Origin: Prevotella sp.
Lineage (GTDB): Bacteria; Bacteroidota; Bacteroidia; Bacteroidales; Bacteroidaceae
Length of the DNA stretch: 57,313 bases
NCBI GenBank assembly: GCA_024695815.1
Contig: JAILHK010000045.1
Coordinates: 1-57,313, forward strand
Reading direction: 5' to 3'
Shown here piece after piece: positions 16,684-26,088 of this stretch. Position 1 is the stretch's first letter. Every line of letters begins with the position of its first letter. The notes beneath the pieces are model-generated. The model was not told the origin of the DNA and made no database searches. It worked only from the letters and a program-made list of their open reading frames with translations. Position numbers and translations under genes: made by a program.

Positions 16684-17124
16684 TTAGACTTCTTCTTCAT
16701 CATCGTCATCGTCCCAACTATCGAAGTCGAAGGCGCCATACCCCTCGAGCGAAGGGGTTACAAAGGCATCCATGGCGCGACGGTCTTTCTTCGTGGGGCG
16801 TCCGGTACCACGAGCTCTATCCACGAATCCGCTGATGCGGTTCATCTCCAACAGCTCGTATTGGTCTTGTGGTGTGATATTCTCGTATATGCCCGGTATG
16901 AGCTTGGCACCGACACGCTGTTCGATGGTCTTCAGAATTCTGAAAGAATAGGTAACCGGAGGCTTACGCACACTTATGACGTCACCCTCTTTCACCATTC
17001 GCGAGGGTTTCACCAACACATTGTTCACCCCAACGCGTCCGTTCTTGCAGGCATCGGCAGCAATGCTCCTTGTCTTAAAGATGCGTGCCGCCCAAAGCCA
17101 CTTGTCTATTCTTGCCTCACCCAT
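16684..17124 (-). CDS. hslR: S4-domain RNA-binding protein, Hsp15 family
   Basis: 146 residues. The N-terminal S4 domain (RIDKWLWAARIFKTRSIAADAC, then GRVGVNNVLVKPSRMVKEGDVI) matches Hsp15, which binds 50S subunits carrying stalled nascent chains. The tail is very acidic (DSWDDDDDEEEV). It begins 12 bp after pth, in the order rplY-pth-hslR, a grouping that fits a role around stalled or peptidyl-tRNA-bearing ribosomes. Confidence 0.9.
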   Translation of the reverse strand: MGEARIDKWLWAARIFKTRSIAADACKNGRVGVNNVLVKPSRMVKEGDVISVRKPPVTYSFRILKTIEQRVGAKLIPGIYENITPQDQYELLEMNRISGFVDRARGTGRPTKKDRRAMDAFVTPSLEGYGAFDFDSWDDDDDEEEV

Positions 17125-17135
17125 ACGTTGACAGA

Positions 17136-17726
17136 TTATTCGCTTTTTGTTTTTGCTCTTTTTCCCAGTTTGTTATACTGGTTCATCGTGATGTCAATAC
17201 CAGCCAGCACAAAGCTCTTGATAATGTCCACTGCCAGGTCGATGCTGGGTTGCAGTTCTTTCTGCTCTTCCTCGGAATAGCGTCCCAACACCCAGTCTAT
17301 CTGTCCGCCACGGGCATATTCATTGCCAATGCCCATACGCAGACGTGCATAGTTCTGACCTATCAGCTGCTGGATATGTCCCAAACCGTTGTGCCCACCA
17401 TTCGAGCCATTACCCTTCAGGCGGAAGTCGCCCAACGGCAGCGCCACATCGTCGCTAATCACGAGCAGACGCTTTTGGTCGATATTCTCTTTGGTCAGCC
17501 AGTAGCGTACAGCATTACCACTCAGGTTCATATAGGTGGAAGGTTTCAAAAGAAACACCTTACGCCCTTTGAGCGTGGTCTCTGCCACGAAACCATAGCG
17601 TTTGTCTTCAAAACAGATATTGGATGCTTTCGCAAAAGCATCCAATACCATAAAGCCAGTATTGTGGCGGGTCAATTCGTATTCATCGCCGACATTACCC
17701 AAACCAACAATTAAGTACTTGTCCAT
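17136..17726 (-). CDS. pth: Peptidyl-tRNA hydrolase
   Basis: 196 residues; cleaves peptidyl-tRNA released from stalled ribosomes. The family start [21 protein letters not shown] includes the catalytic His in RHNTG, followed by [10 protein letters not shown], the [26 protein letters not shown] block and RLRMGIGNE. Length is normal. It starts 12 bp downstream of rplY and ends 12 bp before hslR, so the three genes form one operon. Confidence 0.97.
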   Translation of the reverse strand: MDKYLIVGLGNVGDEYELTRHNTGFMVLDAFAKASNICFEDKRYGFVAETTLKGRKVFLLKPSTYMNLSGNAVRYWLTKENIDQKRLLVISDDVALPLGDFRLKGNGSNGGHNGLGHIQQLIGQNYARLRMGIGNEYARGGQIDWVLGRYSEEEQKELQPSIDLAVDIIKSFVLAGIDITMNQYNKLGKRAKTKSE

Positions 17727-17737
17727 TTCTCCTGATA

Positions 17738-18334
17738 TTATTCAGCAGCAGCGGCAGCAGCAGCCTTAGAAGCACGAGTCTCCTTCACTGAGCATACAAC
17801 TACCTGAGCAGGAGTAGCCAACTTCAAACCGTCGAAGCTCAACTCGCCAACCTTGATAGCCTTACCCAGACCGAGGTTTGTAACGTCAACGTTGAGGATC
17901 TCAGGAATCTGCTTATAAGGAGCGGTAACGTCAATCTTGCGGATGCTGAGGTTCAGCTTACCACCGTCACGTACACCCTGAGCCAGACCGTTCAGCTTAA
18001 CAGGAATACCTACAGTGATATCCTTCTGATCGTTAACCTCGTAGAAATCAGCGTGCAGCAGAGCGTCTGTTGTGGGGTGGAACTGCAACTCCTTAACGAT
18101 TGCCTTGCGCTCCTTACCATCGATGTTGATGTTTACAACATAAACATGAGGAGTGTAAACAACCTTACGAAGCTCAGACATAGGAGCAGTGAAAGACAGT
18201 GCTACGGGCAGACCATTCTCACCCTTTGTTTCACCATAAAGATTGCAGGGAACGAGACCCTCCTTGCGCAGCATCTTTGAGGCTTTCTTGCCTAAGGCCT
18301 CGCGCACCTGGCCATTGATTGAAATCTCTTTCAT
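17738..18334 (-). CDS. rplY: Ribosomal protein L25 / general stress protein Ctc
   Basis: 198 residues with the two-domain Ctc architecture: an N-terminal 5S rRNA-binding L25 domain ([24 protein letters not shown]) and a C-terminal TL5-like domain ([21 protein letters not shown] ... PAQVVVCSV). It ends in an Ala-rich tail (KAAAAAAAE). It is the first gene of rplY-pth-hslR. A promoter with a slightly short spacer lies at 18417-18445. Confidence 0.96.
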   Translation of the reverse strand: MKEISINGQVREALGKKASKMLRKEGLVPCNLYGETKGENGLPVALSFTAPMSELRKVVYTPHVYVVNINIDGKERKAIVKELQFHPTTDALLHADFYEVNDQKDITVGIPVKLNGLAQGVRDGGKLNLSIRKIDVTAPYKQIPEILNVDVTNLGLGKAIKVGELSFDGLKLATPAQVVVCSVKETRASKAAAAAAAE

Positions 18335-18416
18335 AACAATAAATGTGTTACTCTAAATTAAGTTGTTAAATAAAAATTAATTAGACTTAATTCGCCATCA
18401 CACGAAAAAAGCGGTG

Positions 18417-18445
18417 CAAAGGTACAAATAATTTATGAAATACAA
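18417..18445 (-). promoter_or_regulatory. Probable promoter for rplY-pth-hslR
   Basis: Minus-strand TACCTTTG (18417-18424) with TTG (18443-18445) 18 bp upstream, slightly below the usual 19-20 bp. It gives an 80-base AT-rich leader. Confidence 0.5.
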
Positions 18446-18485
18446 TTCAACAAGCATGTTTTTTTTCAAAAAAAGGACGTTTTAC

Positions 18486-18516
18486 TTGTACAATAGAGGA
18501 AAAATAACTAAATTTG
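18486..18516 (+). promoter_or_regulatory. Promoter for nusB
   Basis: TTG (18486-18488), 20-bp spacer, TAAATTTG (18509-18516), followed by the nusB ATG at 18542. Confidence 0.72.
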
Positions 18517-18541
18517 CATCCGATAAAATGACAATATAAAG

Positions 18542-19492
18542 ATGATTAACAGAGAAATCATACGTATTAAGATTGTTCAGTTAACCTACGCGTACTATCA
18601 AAACGGTAACAAGAACATTGACAGTGCAGAAAAAGAACTCTTCTTTAGTCTTTCAAAGGCTTATGATTTATACAATCATTTGCTGTCGCTGATGGTGGCC
18701 ATCACCAAGGAGTCACGTCGCCGACTGGAGATTCTTCAAGCTAAAGCTGAGCGTGAGGGAACAGAGGCTCCATCACAGAAGTTCGCCTACAACCGTTTTG
18801 CCATTCAACTGGAAAACAACCATCAACTGAACGAATTTCAGGAAACACAGAAGCATGCCTGGGCCGATTACCCAGAATTTATTGGAAAAATGTTCGAGAA
18901 GATCGAACAGAGTCAGATTTATCAGGAGTACATGGAAAGCACAGAAGACAGCTATGCCAACGACCGTGAGTTGTGGCGCCGTCTGTATCGTGCCCTGATT
19001 GAAGACAATGAAGACCTGGATGCCATTTTCGAGGAGCAGAGTCTTTATTGGAACGACGACAAAAACGTTGTTGACACCTTCGTATTGAAGACCATCAAGC
19101 GTTTCGACGAGAAGAATGGTGATACCCAGACTCTGCTGCCCGAGTACGATTCGGAGGAAGAGAAGGACTATGCACGCAAGTTGTTCCGCGCCACCATCCT
19201 GAACGCCGACGAATATCAGCGCTTCATGAGCGAGGCATCTCGCAACTGGGATTTCTCTCGCCTTGCTTATATGGACGTTATCATCATGCAGATAGCTATT
19301 GCCGAGATGATGACCTTCCCCAGCATTCCCGTTTCTGTCACCATCAACGAGTATGTAGAGCTGGCTAAGTTCTACTCTACCCCACGCAGTGCTGGCTACA
19401 TCAATGGTATGCTCGACGCCATTGCTCGCCACCTGGTAAGCACAGGCCGACTGATGAAGCCCATCGAGAACAGAGAGACAAACAATGACTAA
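18542..19492 (+). CDS. nusB: Transcription antitermination factor NusB, extended form
   Basis: 316 residues, about twice the usual bacterial NusB. The C-terminal 130 residues hold the helical NusB fold (ARKLFRATILNADEYQRFMSEAS, ISRLAYMDVIIMQIAIAEMM-type segment, then PVSVTINEYVELAKFYSTPRSAGYINGMLDAI), the family signature. The N-terminal helical extension is normal for Bacteroidetes. NusB works with NusE (S10) on rRNA boxA to prevent premature termination. It leads a gene string with yajC, ybbR-like, coaE and DUF5606 on the plus strand. Confidence 0.93.
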   Translation: MINREIIRIKIVQLTYAYYQNGNKNIDSAEKELFFSLSKAYDLYNHLLSLMVAITKESRRRLEILQAKAEREGTEAPSQKFAYNRFAIQLENNHQLNEFQETQKHAWADYPEFIGKMFEKIEQSQIYQEYMESTEDSYANDRELWRRLYRALIEDNEDLDAIFEEQSLYWNDDKNVVDTFVLKTIKRFDEKNGDTQTLLPEYDSEEEKDYARKLFRATILNADEYQRFMSEASRNWDFSRLAYMDVIIMQIAIAEMMTFPSIPVSVTINEYVELAKFYSTPRSAGYINGMLDAIARHLVSTGRLMKPIENRETNND

Positions 19493-19518
19493 CCATTTTT
19501 TATTATTACCATAAGATT

Positions 19519-19842
19519 ATGACCAATATCGTTTTAGTTGCACAGGCTGGTGCACAGCAGGGTGGCATGATGATGCCCATCTTGATGATTGTGGCTATGT
19601 TTGCCATCATGTATTTCTTTATGTTCCGTCCTCAGCAGAAGAGACAGAAAGAAATTCAGAAGTTCCAGAACGAGTTGACCGAAGGAACAGCTGTTGTGAC
19701 TGGTGGTGGTATCTATGGCACCGTCAAGAGCATAGACCTGGCAAAGAACACCGTCGAGGTGAAGATTGCACGCGATGTAGTCATCACTGTTGACAAGAGC
19801 TTTGTGTTCAAAGATATGGCAAACCTGCCTTTGCAGAAGTAA
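19519..19842 (+). CDS. yajC: Preprotein translocase subunit YajC
   Basis: 107 residues with one membrane helix (MMMPILMIVAMFAIMYFFMF) followed by the family motif RPQQKRQKE and a small cytoplasmic domain with VVTGGGIYGTVKSID. YajC associates with SecDF at the Sec translocon. It lies 26 bp downstream of nusB and about 10 bp before the next gene. Confidence 0.95.
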   Translation: MTNIVLVAQAGAQQGGMMMPILMIVAMFAIMYFFMFRPQQKRQKEIQKFQNELTEGTAVVTGGGIYGTVKSIDLAKNTVEVKIARDVVITVDKSFVFKDMANLPLQK

Positions 19843-19852
19843 ACCAAGCACA

Positions 19853-20830
19853 TTGAGCCCATCTCATATTTTCCGCACAGCCAGTCATTTCCTGTTTAGC
19901 AAGGCTAACAGGGAATTTCTGGTTTTTCTTGCTTTCTTTGCGTTAGCAGGTATCTTTTGGCTACTCATGACGCTCGATGTTCAATACGAGCAAGAGTTAA
20001 AGATACCCGTTCGCTACGTCAACGTGCCCAAGAATGCCGTCATCACCTCGAACGAGATTGACACCGTGAGGGTTGTGGTAGGCGACAAAGGCATCACGCT
20101 GTTGGCACTGCTCTATGGCAACAGCGACAAGTGTATCGATATTGACTTCGACAACTTTGCCAGAAGCAACGGTACAGGTGTCATTACCAACAGCGATCTT
20201 CAAAAACTCATCAGCAAAACATTACCTGCTTCTTCAAGGATTGTCAGTGTGAAACCCGAGAAGCTGGTGTTCTATTATAACTATGGTGAGAAGAAGAAGG
20301 TGCCCGTCCGCATCCAAGGACAAGTTATCCCCGAGCCCCTTTATTTCATTTCCGAGACCAGGTACTCGCCAGACTCCGTCACCATCTATGCTTCCAGAAA
20401 GAAGTTGGACAGCATTTCGGTGGTATATACAGAAGAGCTGCACTACGAGAACTTCCACGACACGCTCACCATCGAAACAAGCCTGGCCCGCCTGTCGGGT
20501 GTGAAGATGGTGCCCAACAAGGTTTCTGTTTGCTTTATCACCGATGTTCTGACAGAAGAGAGCATCGACAACATTCCCATCATAGGCATCAACATGCCTG
20601 AAGGCAAAGTACTGCGCACCTTCCCCGCAAAGGTCAAAATCACGTTTGTCACCGGTATGAAGGACTTCCAGTCGCTGACCCCCGACGATTTCCTCGTAGT
20701 GGCCGACTACGAGGAGTTCAATCGTAGCGAATCGACGAAGTGCAACATATACCTGAAGAAGGTACCCACAGCCATCCAGCAGGCCAAGCTGAGTGTTAAC
20801 CAAGTGGACTATCTGATTGAAGAGCAATGA
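19853..20830 (+). CDS. YbbR-like domain protein (CdaR-type)
   Basis: About 325 residues: one N-terminal membrane helix (FLVFLAFFALAGIFWLLMTL) and then repeated YbbR-type beta units (YEQELKIPVRYVNVPKNAVIT, KKVPVRIQGQVIPEPLYFI, IDNIPIIGINMPEGKVL). In Gram-positive bacteria such proteins regulate diadenylate cyclase; in Bacteroidetes they commonly sit in the nusB-yajC-coaE cluster. No ATG fits without overlapping yajC; the TTG at 19853 is the most plausible start, and the ATG at 19790 inside yajC is less likely. The stop overlaps the coaE ATG by 4 bp (ATGA). Confidence 0.82.
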   Translation: MSPSHIFRTASHFLFSKANREFLVFLAFFALAGIFWLLMTLDVQYEQELKIPVRYVNVPKNAVITSNEIDTVRVVVGDKGITLLALLYGNSDKCIDIDFDNFARSNGTGVITNSDLQKLISKTLPASSRIVSVKPEKLVFYYNYGEKKKVPVRIQGQVIPEPLYFISETRYSPDSVTIYASRKKLDSISVVYTEELHYENFHDTLTIETSLARLSGVKMVPNKVSVCFITDVLTEESIDNIPIIGINMPEGKVLRTFPAKVKITFVTGMKDFQSLTPDDFLVVADYEEFNRSESTKCNIYLKKVPTAIQQAKLSVNQVDYLIEEQ

Positions 20831-21375
20831 GAATAGGAATCACAGGAGGCATCGGGAGCGGCAAGAGTTTTGTATGCCAGCTACTGAAGCAGCGGGGAAT
20901 AGATGTTTACGACTGTGACAGTGCAGCCAAGCGGTTGATGCGCACTTCTGCCCCACTCCGCCAACAGCTCACAGCACTGATAGGTCCCAACACCTATCTC
21001 GAGGATGGTAGTCTCAACAAGGCTGCCGTAGCACAGTTTCTCTTGGCCTCCGAAGCAAACGCCAAAGCCATAGATGGCATTGTTCACCCCGCCGTCTTCA
21101 CCGATTACGAGAAGAGCGGCATCGACTGGATAGAGAGTGCAATTCTCTTTGAGTCGGGCCTTGACAAGCTGCTGGACAAGGTTGTCGTTGTGACAGCTCC
21201 AGAGGAAGTCCGCATCAGGCGCGTCATGCAGCGCGATCACATCAGCGAGGCGAAGGCCAAGGAATGGATAGCCCGACAACTACCGCAAGAGACGGTGAGA
21301 GCCAGAGCCGATTATGAAATTATCAACGACGGGGAAACACCCCTCGAACCACAAATAGACAATTTAATTAAATAA
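20827..21375 (+). CDS. coaE: Dephospho-CoA kinase
   Basis: 182 residues; phosphorylates dephospho-CoA in the last step of coenzyme A synthesis. The P-loop GITGGIGSGKS is at residues 4-14, followed by the YDCDSAAKRLM motif, an ESGLDKLLDKVVVVTAPEE segment, and MQRDHISEAKAKEWIARQLP in the lid region. It is translationally coupled to the ybbR-like gene by ATGA. Confidence 0.96.
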   Translation: MRIGITGGIGSGKSFVCQLLKQRGIDVYDCDSAAKRLMRTSAPLRQQLTALIGPNTYLEDGSLNKAAVAQFLLASEANAKAIDGIVHPAVFTDYEKSGIDWIESAILFESGLDKLLDKVVVVTAPEEVRIRRVMQRDHISEAKAKEWIARQLPQETVRARADYEIINDGETPLEPQIDNLIK

Positions 21376-21387
21376 ACAAGAAGAAAT

Positions 21388-21828
21388 ATGCAACAGACCA
21401 TTTTAGCAATTGCCGGTAAGCCCGGACTCTACAAATTAGTATCACGTGCCAAGAACAGCCTGATTGTGGAAGCACTCGATGCCACCCATCGTCGTCAGCC
21501 TGCCTTCGGCACCGACCGCATCACTTCTTTGGCCGACATCGCCATGTACACCGAGACAGACGATGTGCCCTTGATGAATGTGCTGGACAGCATGAAGAAC
21601 CTGGAAGACGGCAAGAAGTCTTCTGTAGATTATAAGAAGGCAAGTGGCGACGAGCTGCGCGAGTATTTTGCAAAGGTGCTGCCCGAGTTCGACCGCGAGC
21701 GCGTACAGACCAGCCATATCAAGAAGCTGATTCAGTGGTACAACATCCTCATCGAGAATGGCATCACCGACTTCAAAGAGGAGATGAAACCTACAGAGGG
21801 TGACAACATTGACGACAGAAAAGAATAA
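21388..21828 (+). CDS. DUF5606 family protein
   Basis: 146 residues matching DUF5606, a Bacteroidetes-specific family that regularly follows coaE. The N-terminal domain reads TILAIAGKPGLYKLVSRAKN, then SLADIAMYTETDDVPL, and the C-terminal helical part ends acidic (GDNIDDRKE). Function unknown. It starts 12 bp after coaE and is the last gene of the nusB string, closed by a terminator at 21845-21880. Confidence 0.9.
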   Translation: MQQTILAIAGKPGLYKLVSRAKNSLIVEALDATHRRQPAFGTDRITSLADIAMYTETDDVPLMNVLDSMKNLEDGKKSSVDYKKASGDELREYFAKVLPEFDRERVQTSHIKKLIQWYNILIENGITDFKEEMKPTEGDNIDDRKE

Positions 21829-21844
21829 TCTTTCTAAGAAACAT

Positions 21845-21880
21845 AAAAAAGGCACGGACTTCAACATCCGTGCCTTTTTT
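21845..21880. terminator. Bidirectional terminator between DUF5606 gene and receptor gene
   Basis: AAAAAAGGCACGGA-CTTCAACA-TCCGTGCCTTTTTT: a 14-bp perfect stem with an A run on one side and a T run on the other, placed between two converging genes. Confidence 0.92.
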
Positions 21881-21885
21881 GTATC

Positions 21886-24800
21886 TTAGAACATTCGTGG
21901 ACCACCGAATCCGCCACCAGGACGTCCGCTGCCACCACCGAATCCGCCGCGGTTGCCACGGCGTCCTTCACCGCCAGAACCGTTTGGTCCGCCAGCGTTA
22001 CGCATGCTCTGTCGTGCCTCTTTCGTTCCAAACAGGTTTAGACGATAGTTCACGCGCAGCATCACGTAGCTGTTGATGGCGTTAGTCTCCGTATCCGAAC
22101 GCATCATCGCATTCAATGTACGCGAGAAACTTGACTGCTGTCCCAGTATATCATAGAACTCCAGGCGAACAGACAGAGGGTTACCCTTCAGGAAGCTTTG
22201 TGAAATCTGAGCATTCCATATCAATTCATTGGTGTTCATTGACGCATCACTATAACCGCGACGCGAGCTCATGTTCAGATTGGTGGTCAGCTGCATGCCC
22301 CAGGGCAACTGTGCCGTGGTGTTGAAACCATAGCTGAAGTTCCAGGTATCTTGGTTGCCCTGTTCCTGCAACTTGTTGCGACCAAAGGTATAGTTGATAG
22401 AACCATTTGGTTCAAACTCAAACCAGTCGTTACGATAGCTGAATCCCAGTCGCTGCCCCAGCGAAGTCTGGTTCACAGCATTCTTCTGAATATTACCATC
22501 CTGATTCACGTCCAGATAGCTCACACTGTGTGTATAGCCAGCCGTAGTGCGCGTGTTCATGTTGAAACGACCCAACGTATCAAGTGCCGTGTTAAACATA
22601 AACTCGCCACGTGCGTTCCAGTTGCCATTGATATTATCGCGAGTAGAAGTGCGTCCGCCAGTCTCAGGATTATAATAAACCTTGCTGGTCACGCTGTTAC
22701 TTGTTGTCGAGAAGTTCAGGTTGGCAAACACGAAGCGTTGGTGCTTCTGATAGTAATTGTTGAAACGCCAGCTGAAGTTCTGGGTGAACGAAGGTTTCAA
22801 GCCAGCATTACCAACCGTGACATTCAAGGGGTCGCTGTCGTCCCTGATTTCCAACAGGTCTGTCATCGAAGGCTGACTTGTAGAACCACGGTACCGGAAG
22901 CGCATCTGTCCCTGGTCCGAGATCTTCCAACGGAAGTTTGCTGTAGGACTCCAGTTCACCACCGTACGAGTGGTTGTACCATAGTCCACGCCCAGGTAGC
23001 GATACGAGAATTTCGATGTCTGCGGAATCAGCTGCACTCCCACGTTGAAGTTATAGTCCTTGCGAATCATGCGCAGCATCACCTCGCCCGTGTGGATAAA
23101 GTTCTTGTACTCCGAGAAGCGGCTCAGGTCATTGCTCAGATAGTCGTCCATCGTCTTACCGCTCTCCAGCAGTTGTCCTAGGTTATGATCCCATTGGCGA
23201 TACTGGAAGTTAAAGTCATCTAGAGAGAAAGGTTGTCCGGCGGCATTAGCCAGCGTAGGCCACTCACTGAAGTCGTAAGTAGAGCGATCACTCTTCGTAT
23301 AACGATACTGGAAGTTGTAGCTCAGCTGCAGATAGATGCGGTCGGCCACAGGCTCATTATAGGTCAGTCGAGCCGAGTAGTCATAGTTCTTCGTGGGAGT
23401 CACGTTATAACGGTTTCTGTAGTATTCGCTATAACTGCCACCATAAAGGTCCATCGTGGTCTTATACAAGTCCACCTCCTGCAGCGAGAGCGACTTTGAG
23501 TCACCGTCAGAGTAGTTGCCCGTCAGTCGCAGAGAGATATTGCGTCCCAGCGAGTTCAGCTTGCGTGTCATTTGCAGTTCACCACCAAAACGCATGCTGT
23601 TGCTGTACGACAACGATGCATTGTCGCGACTGTTTACCAACAGCTCGTCGGCCGAATAGTTCGTTTGCAGATAGTTGATGGCATTCAGCAACTGAGCCCT
23701 GCTGTCCAGTGCGTAGTTCACATAGTTATAGGGATCCTGTGCAAAAGCTGCCGAGAACGACTGCGACAGTCCGTCGTTTCTGCTGATGCTGAACGAAGGA
23801 CGGAAGTGGATGTTCGTCATCGTATCGGGCGTCCACTCCACGCGGAAGTTACCGCTCCACGAGTTGCTGCGCGAATAGCCCTGGTTGACGCTGTTTGAGA
23901 AAGCGCCCGTCTTCGATACGAAGTTCTCTGTGGCCGTACGACTCCAGGTGTCACCATCGTTGTGGTTCCAGCGCACGCCGCCATCCAACTTCAGCAAGTT
24001 CTTCTTCTCGTAGTTCATATTTACAGCAAACATCTTCGGTGCCTGCAGTCCCTGACCACCTCCGCCAAAGCGTCCGCCAGGACCGCCTCCGCCAAATCCA
24101 CGGTCGCCCACATTGTTTGCGTTGGTGAATCCCATGATGCGGAAGTCATCCTTAAACGTCATACCCATCAGTCGGCCCGTGTAGCGCTCCTTGGTACCGA
24201 TACCAAAGTCAGCATTGGCAAACGTGCCTCTGTTCATGCCGCGCTTCAGTCCGAAGTCCAGCACCATCTCCTCGTTACCGTCGTCCACACCCGTGATACG
24301 CGTCTGGTCGCTCTTTTCATCGTAAGCCTTCACGCGTTCAACGATAGACGTAGGCAGGTTCTTCATCGCCGTCTGCGTGTCGCCGGTCATAAACTCCTTA
24401 CCGTCCACCTTAATTTTCTTCACCTCCTTGCCGTTGATGGTAATCTTTCCATCGTCGCTCAGTTCGGCACCGGGCAGGCGCTTTACCAATTCTTCGAGCA
24501 CAGAGCCCTCGGGCGTCTTATACGCGCCCGCGTTATATATAATGGTGTCTTCTTTCGAATACACACGCGCCATGTTCTTCACAATTTCAGTACCTTTCAG
24601 CATGATGGCGTCCACCTGTATCTGCAGTGTCCCCATGTCGATGGGTTTCCCCGCCATGGTGATAGAGCGAAACAGCGACTTATAGCCCACATACGTGATT
24701 CGGAGCAAGTACTTACCATCCTTAGGGGCTGTCACCGAGAACTGTCCCATAGCGTCAGTCACCGTGTTGCCCACCAGCGTACTGTCGGTTTTCAACAAAG

Positions 24801-24924
24801 CCACAGTGGCCTGAATCACGGGTTCCTTCACGTCGTCGATAACTTGTCCGCTTACAGTGCGCTGTGCCTGAACAGAGAGGGCCGTGGTCAAGAGTACGGC
24901 CATCAAAAGTATCAATTTTTTCAT
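21886..24924 (-). CDS. Outer-membrane beta-barrel receptor, TonB-dependent-receptor-like
   Basis: 1012 residues. Signal peptide MKKLILLMAVLLTTALSVQAQ, then a CarboxypepD_reg-like domain (RTVSGQVIDDVKEPVIQATV to YVGYKSLF, about 22-100), a plug-like region (LEELVKRLPGAELSDDGKITINGKEVKKI) and a long OMP_b-brl_3 barrel. No SusD partner is nearby. Gly-rich runs occur in the plug/barrel boundary (GFGGGGPGGRFGGGGQG) and again at the very end (about 972-1012, GNRGGFGGGSGRPGGGFGG, ending PRMF). The start at 24924 was chosen for the signal peptide. Likely transports an unknown ligand or acts in outer-membrane biogenesis. Confidence 0.88.
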   Translation of the reverse strand: MKKLILLMAVLLTTALSVQAQRTVSGQVIDDVKEPVIQATVALLKTDSTLVGNTVTDAMGQFSVTAPKDGKYLLRITYVGYKSLFRSITMAGKPIDMGTLQIQVDAIMLKGTEIVKNMARVYSKEDTIIYNAGAYKTPEGSVLEELVKRLPGAELSDDGKITINGKEVKKIKVDGKEFMTGDTQTAMKNLPTSIVERVKAYDEKSDQTRITGVDDGNEEMVLDFGLKRGMNRGTFANADFGIGTKERYTGRLMGMTFKDDFRIMGFTNANNVGDRGFGGGGPGGRFGGGGQGLQAPKMFAVNMNYEKKNLLKLDGGVRWNHNDGDTWSRTATENFVSKTGAFSNSVNQGYSRSNSWSGNFRVEWTPDTMTNIHFRPSFSISRNDGLSQSFSAAFAQDPYNYVNYALDSRAQLLNAINYLQTNYSADELLVNSRDNASLSYSNSMRFGGELQMTRKLNSLGRNISLRLTGNYSDGDSKSLSLQEVDLYKTTMDLYGGSYSEYYRNRYNVTPTKNYDYSARLTYNEPVADRIYLQLSYNFQYRYTKSDRSTYDFSEWPTLANAAGQPFSLDDFNFQYRQWDHNLGQLLESGKTMDDYLSNDLSRFSEYKNFIHTGEVMLRMIRKDYNFNVGVQLIPQTSKFSYRYLGVDYGTTTRTVVNWSPTANFRWKISDQGQMRFRYRGSTSQPSMTDLLEIRDDSDPLNVTVGNAGLKPSFTQNFSWRFNNYYQKHQRFVFANLNFSTTSNSVTSKVYYNPETGGRTSTRDNINGNWNARGEFMFNTALDTLGRFNMNTRTTAGYTHSVSYLDVNQDGNIQKNAVNQTSLGQRLGFSYRNDWFEFEPNGSINYTFGRNKLQEQGNQDTWNFSYGFNTTAQLPWGMQLTTNLNMSSRRGYSDASMNTNELIWNAQISQSFLKGNPLSVRLEFYDILGQQSSFSRTLNAMMRSDTETNAINSYVMLRVNYRLNLFGTKEARQSMRNAGGPNGSGGEGRRGNRGGFGGGSGRPGGGFGGPRMF

Positions 24925-25000
24925 TTTGGGAATATTTATCCGTAAAACTTTAGTCTTTTGATGTTGCCGGGGCAAAAAAGTTTAATCGACAAAGAAAAAA

Positions 25001-25032
25001 TTTGGATGTTTCGCAGAATTACCTTAACTTTG
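25001..25032 (+). promoter_or_regulatory. Promoter for aroB
   Basis: TTTG (25001-25004), 20-bp spacer, TAACTTTG (25025-25032). The ATG at 25042 is only nine bases past the -7 box, so the message is nearly leaderless. This also rules out the longer upstream reading frame. Confidence 0.78.
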
Positions 25033-25041
25033 CAGACACTT

Positions 25042-26088
25042 ATGGACAAGCAGAAAGTTATCATTTCCAATCATCTGGAACAAGTTTTAAGCGAAGCTAT
25101 CCTTGCATGCAAGGCCGACCGCACCTTTATTCTCACCGACGAAACCACCCATCGTCTTTGTCTGCCACTTGTCAAGAACTTCAGTTGTCTGAAGGATGCT
25201 CAAGAGATTGTCATTGCCGCAGGCGACATCAACAAGTCGCTCGAGGCCGTCTCTCACGTATGGAGCAGTCTTCAACAGGGTGGTGCCTCACGCCATTCGC
25301 TGATGGTCAACCTGGGTGGCGGCATGGTGACAGACCTTGGTGGCTTTGCTGCTTCCACCTTTAAACGCGGCATCCATTTCATCAACATACCCACCACGCT
25401 GCTTGCCATGGTCGATGCCTCTGTGGGTGGCAAGACGGGCATCAACTTCAGTGGTCTGAAAAACGAGATTGGCGTTTTCAACAATGCCGACTGCGTGATT
25501 CTGGATACCAGCTTTCTGAAGACGCTCGATAGCGAGAACTTGCTTTCTGGCTATGCCGAAATGCTGAAGCACGGCCTGATTTCTACCGAGAAGCACTGGG
25601 CCGACCTGCTCAACTTCGACCTTGACGACGTCGAGAAGTTAGGAGCCATTGTGGGCGAAAGTGTCGAAGTGAAACAGCACATCGTGACCGAAGACCCCAC
25701 CGAGAAAGGCATCCGCAAGGCGCTGAACCTGGGCCACACCGTGGGCCATGCGTTCGAGTCGCTGGCCTTGCAGCGCCAGCCTGTTCTCCATGGCTATGCC
25801 GTGGCATGGGGATTGGTGTGCGAGCTCTACCTCAGCGTCGCCAAAACGGGCTTCCCTGTCGATAAGATGCGCCAGACGGTGAAGTTCATCTTCGACAACT
25901 ACGGCCGTATGCCCATCACCTGCGACGACTATCCCACGCTCCTCGAGCTGATGACTCACGACAAGAAAAACGTGGGTGGACAGATCAACTTCACCCTGCT
26001 GGGAGGCATTGGCGACATCCGTATCAACCAGACAGCCACCAAGGCTGAGATAGAAGAAGCCTTAGACTTTTTCCGCGAGGGCTGCTAA
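25042..26088 (+). CDS. aroB: 3-dehydroquinate synthase
   Basis: 348 residues; converts DAHP to 3-dehydroquinate in the shikimate pathway with NAD+ and a divalent metal. Motifs: GGGMVTDLGGFAASTFKRGI (NAD binding), IPTTLLAMVDASVGGKTGIN, LSGYAEMLKHGL with a metal Glu, and NLGHTVGHAFE with metal His. The start MDKQKVI is set by the promoter at 25001-25032. The last 27 bp overlap the end of menE on the opposite strand. Confidence 0.96.
   Translation: MDKQKVIISNHLEQVLSEAILACKADRTFILTDETTHRLCLPLVKNFSCLKDAQEIVIAAGDINKSLEAVSHVWSSLQQGGASRHSLMVNLGGGMVTDLGGFAASTFKRGIHFINIPTTLLAMVDASVGGKTGINFSGLKNEIGVFNNADCVILDTSFLKTLDSENLLSGYAEMLKHGLISTEKHWADLLNFDLDDVEKLGAIVGESVEVKQHIVTEDPTEKGIRKALNLGHTVGHAFESLALQRQPVLHGYAVAWGLVCELYLSVAKTGFPVDKMRQTVKFIFDNYGRMPITCDDYPTLLELMTHDKKNVGGQINFTLLGGIGDIRINQTATKAEIEEALDFFREGC

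Noticed and set aside
24925..25041. Upstream extension of aroB to 24958
   Set aside because: The consensus promoter at 25001-25032 is inside the extension, and the AroB family start is MDKQKV at 25042.
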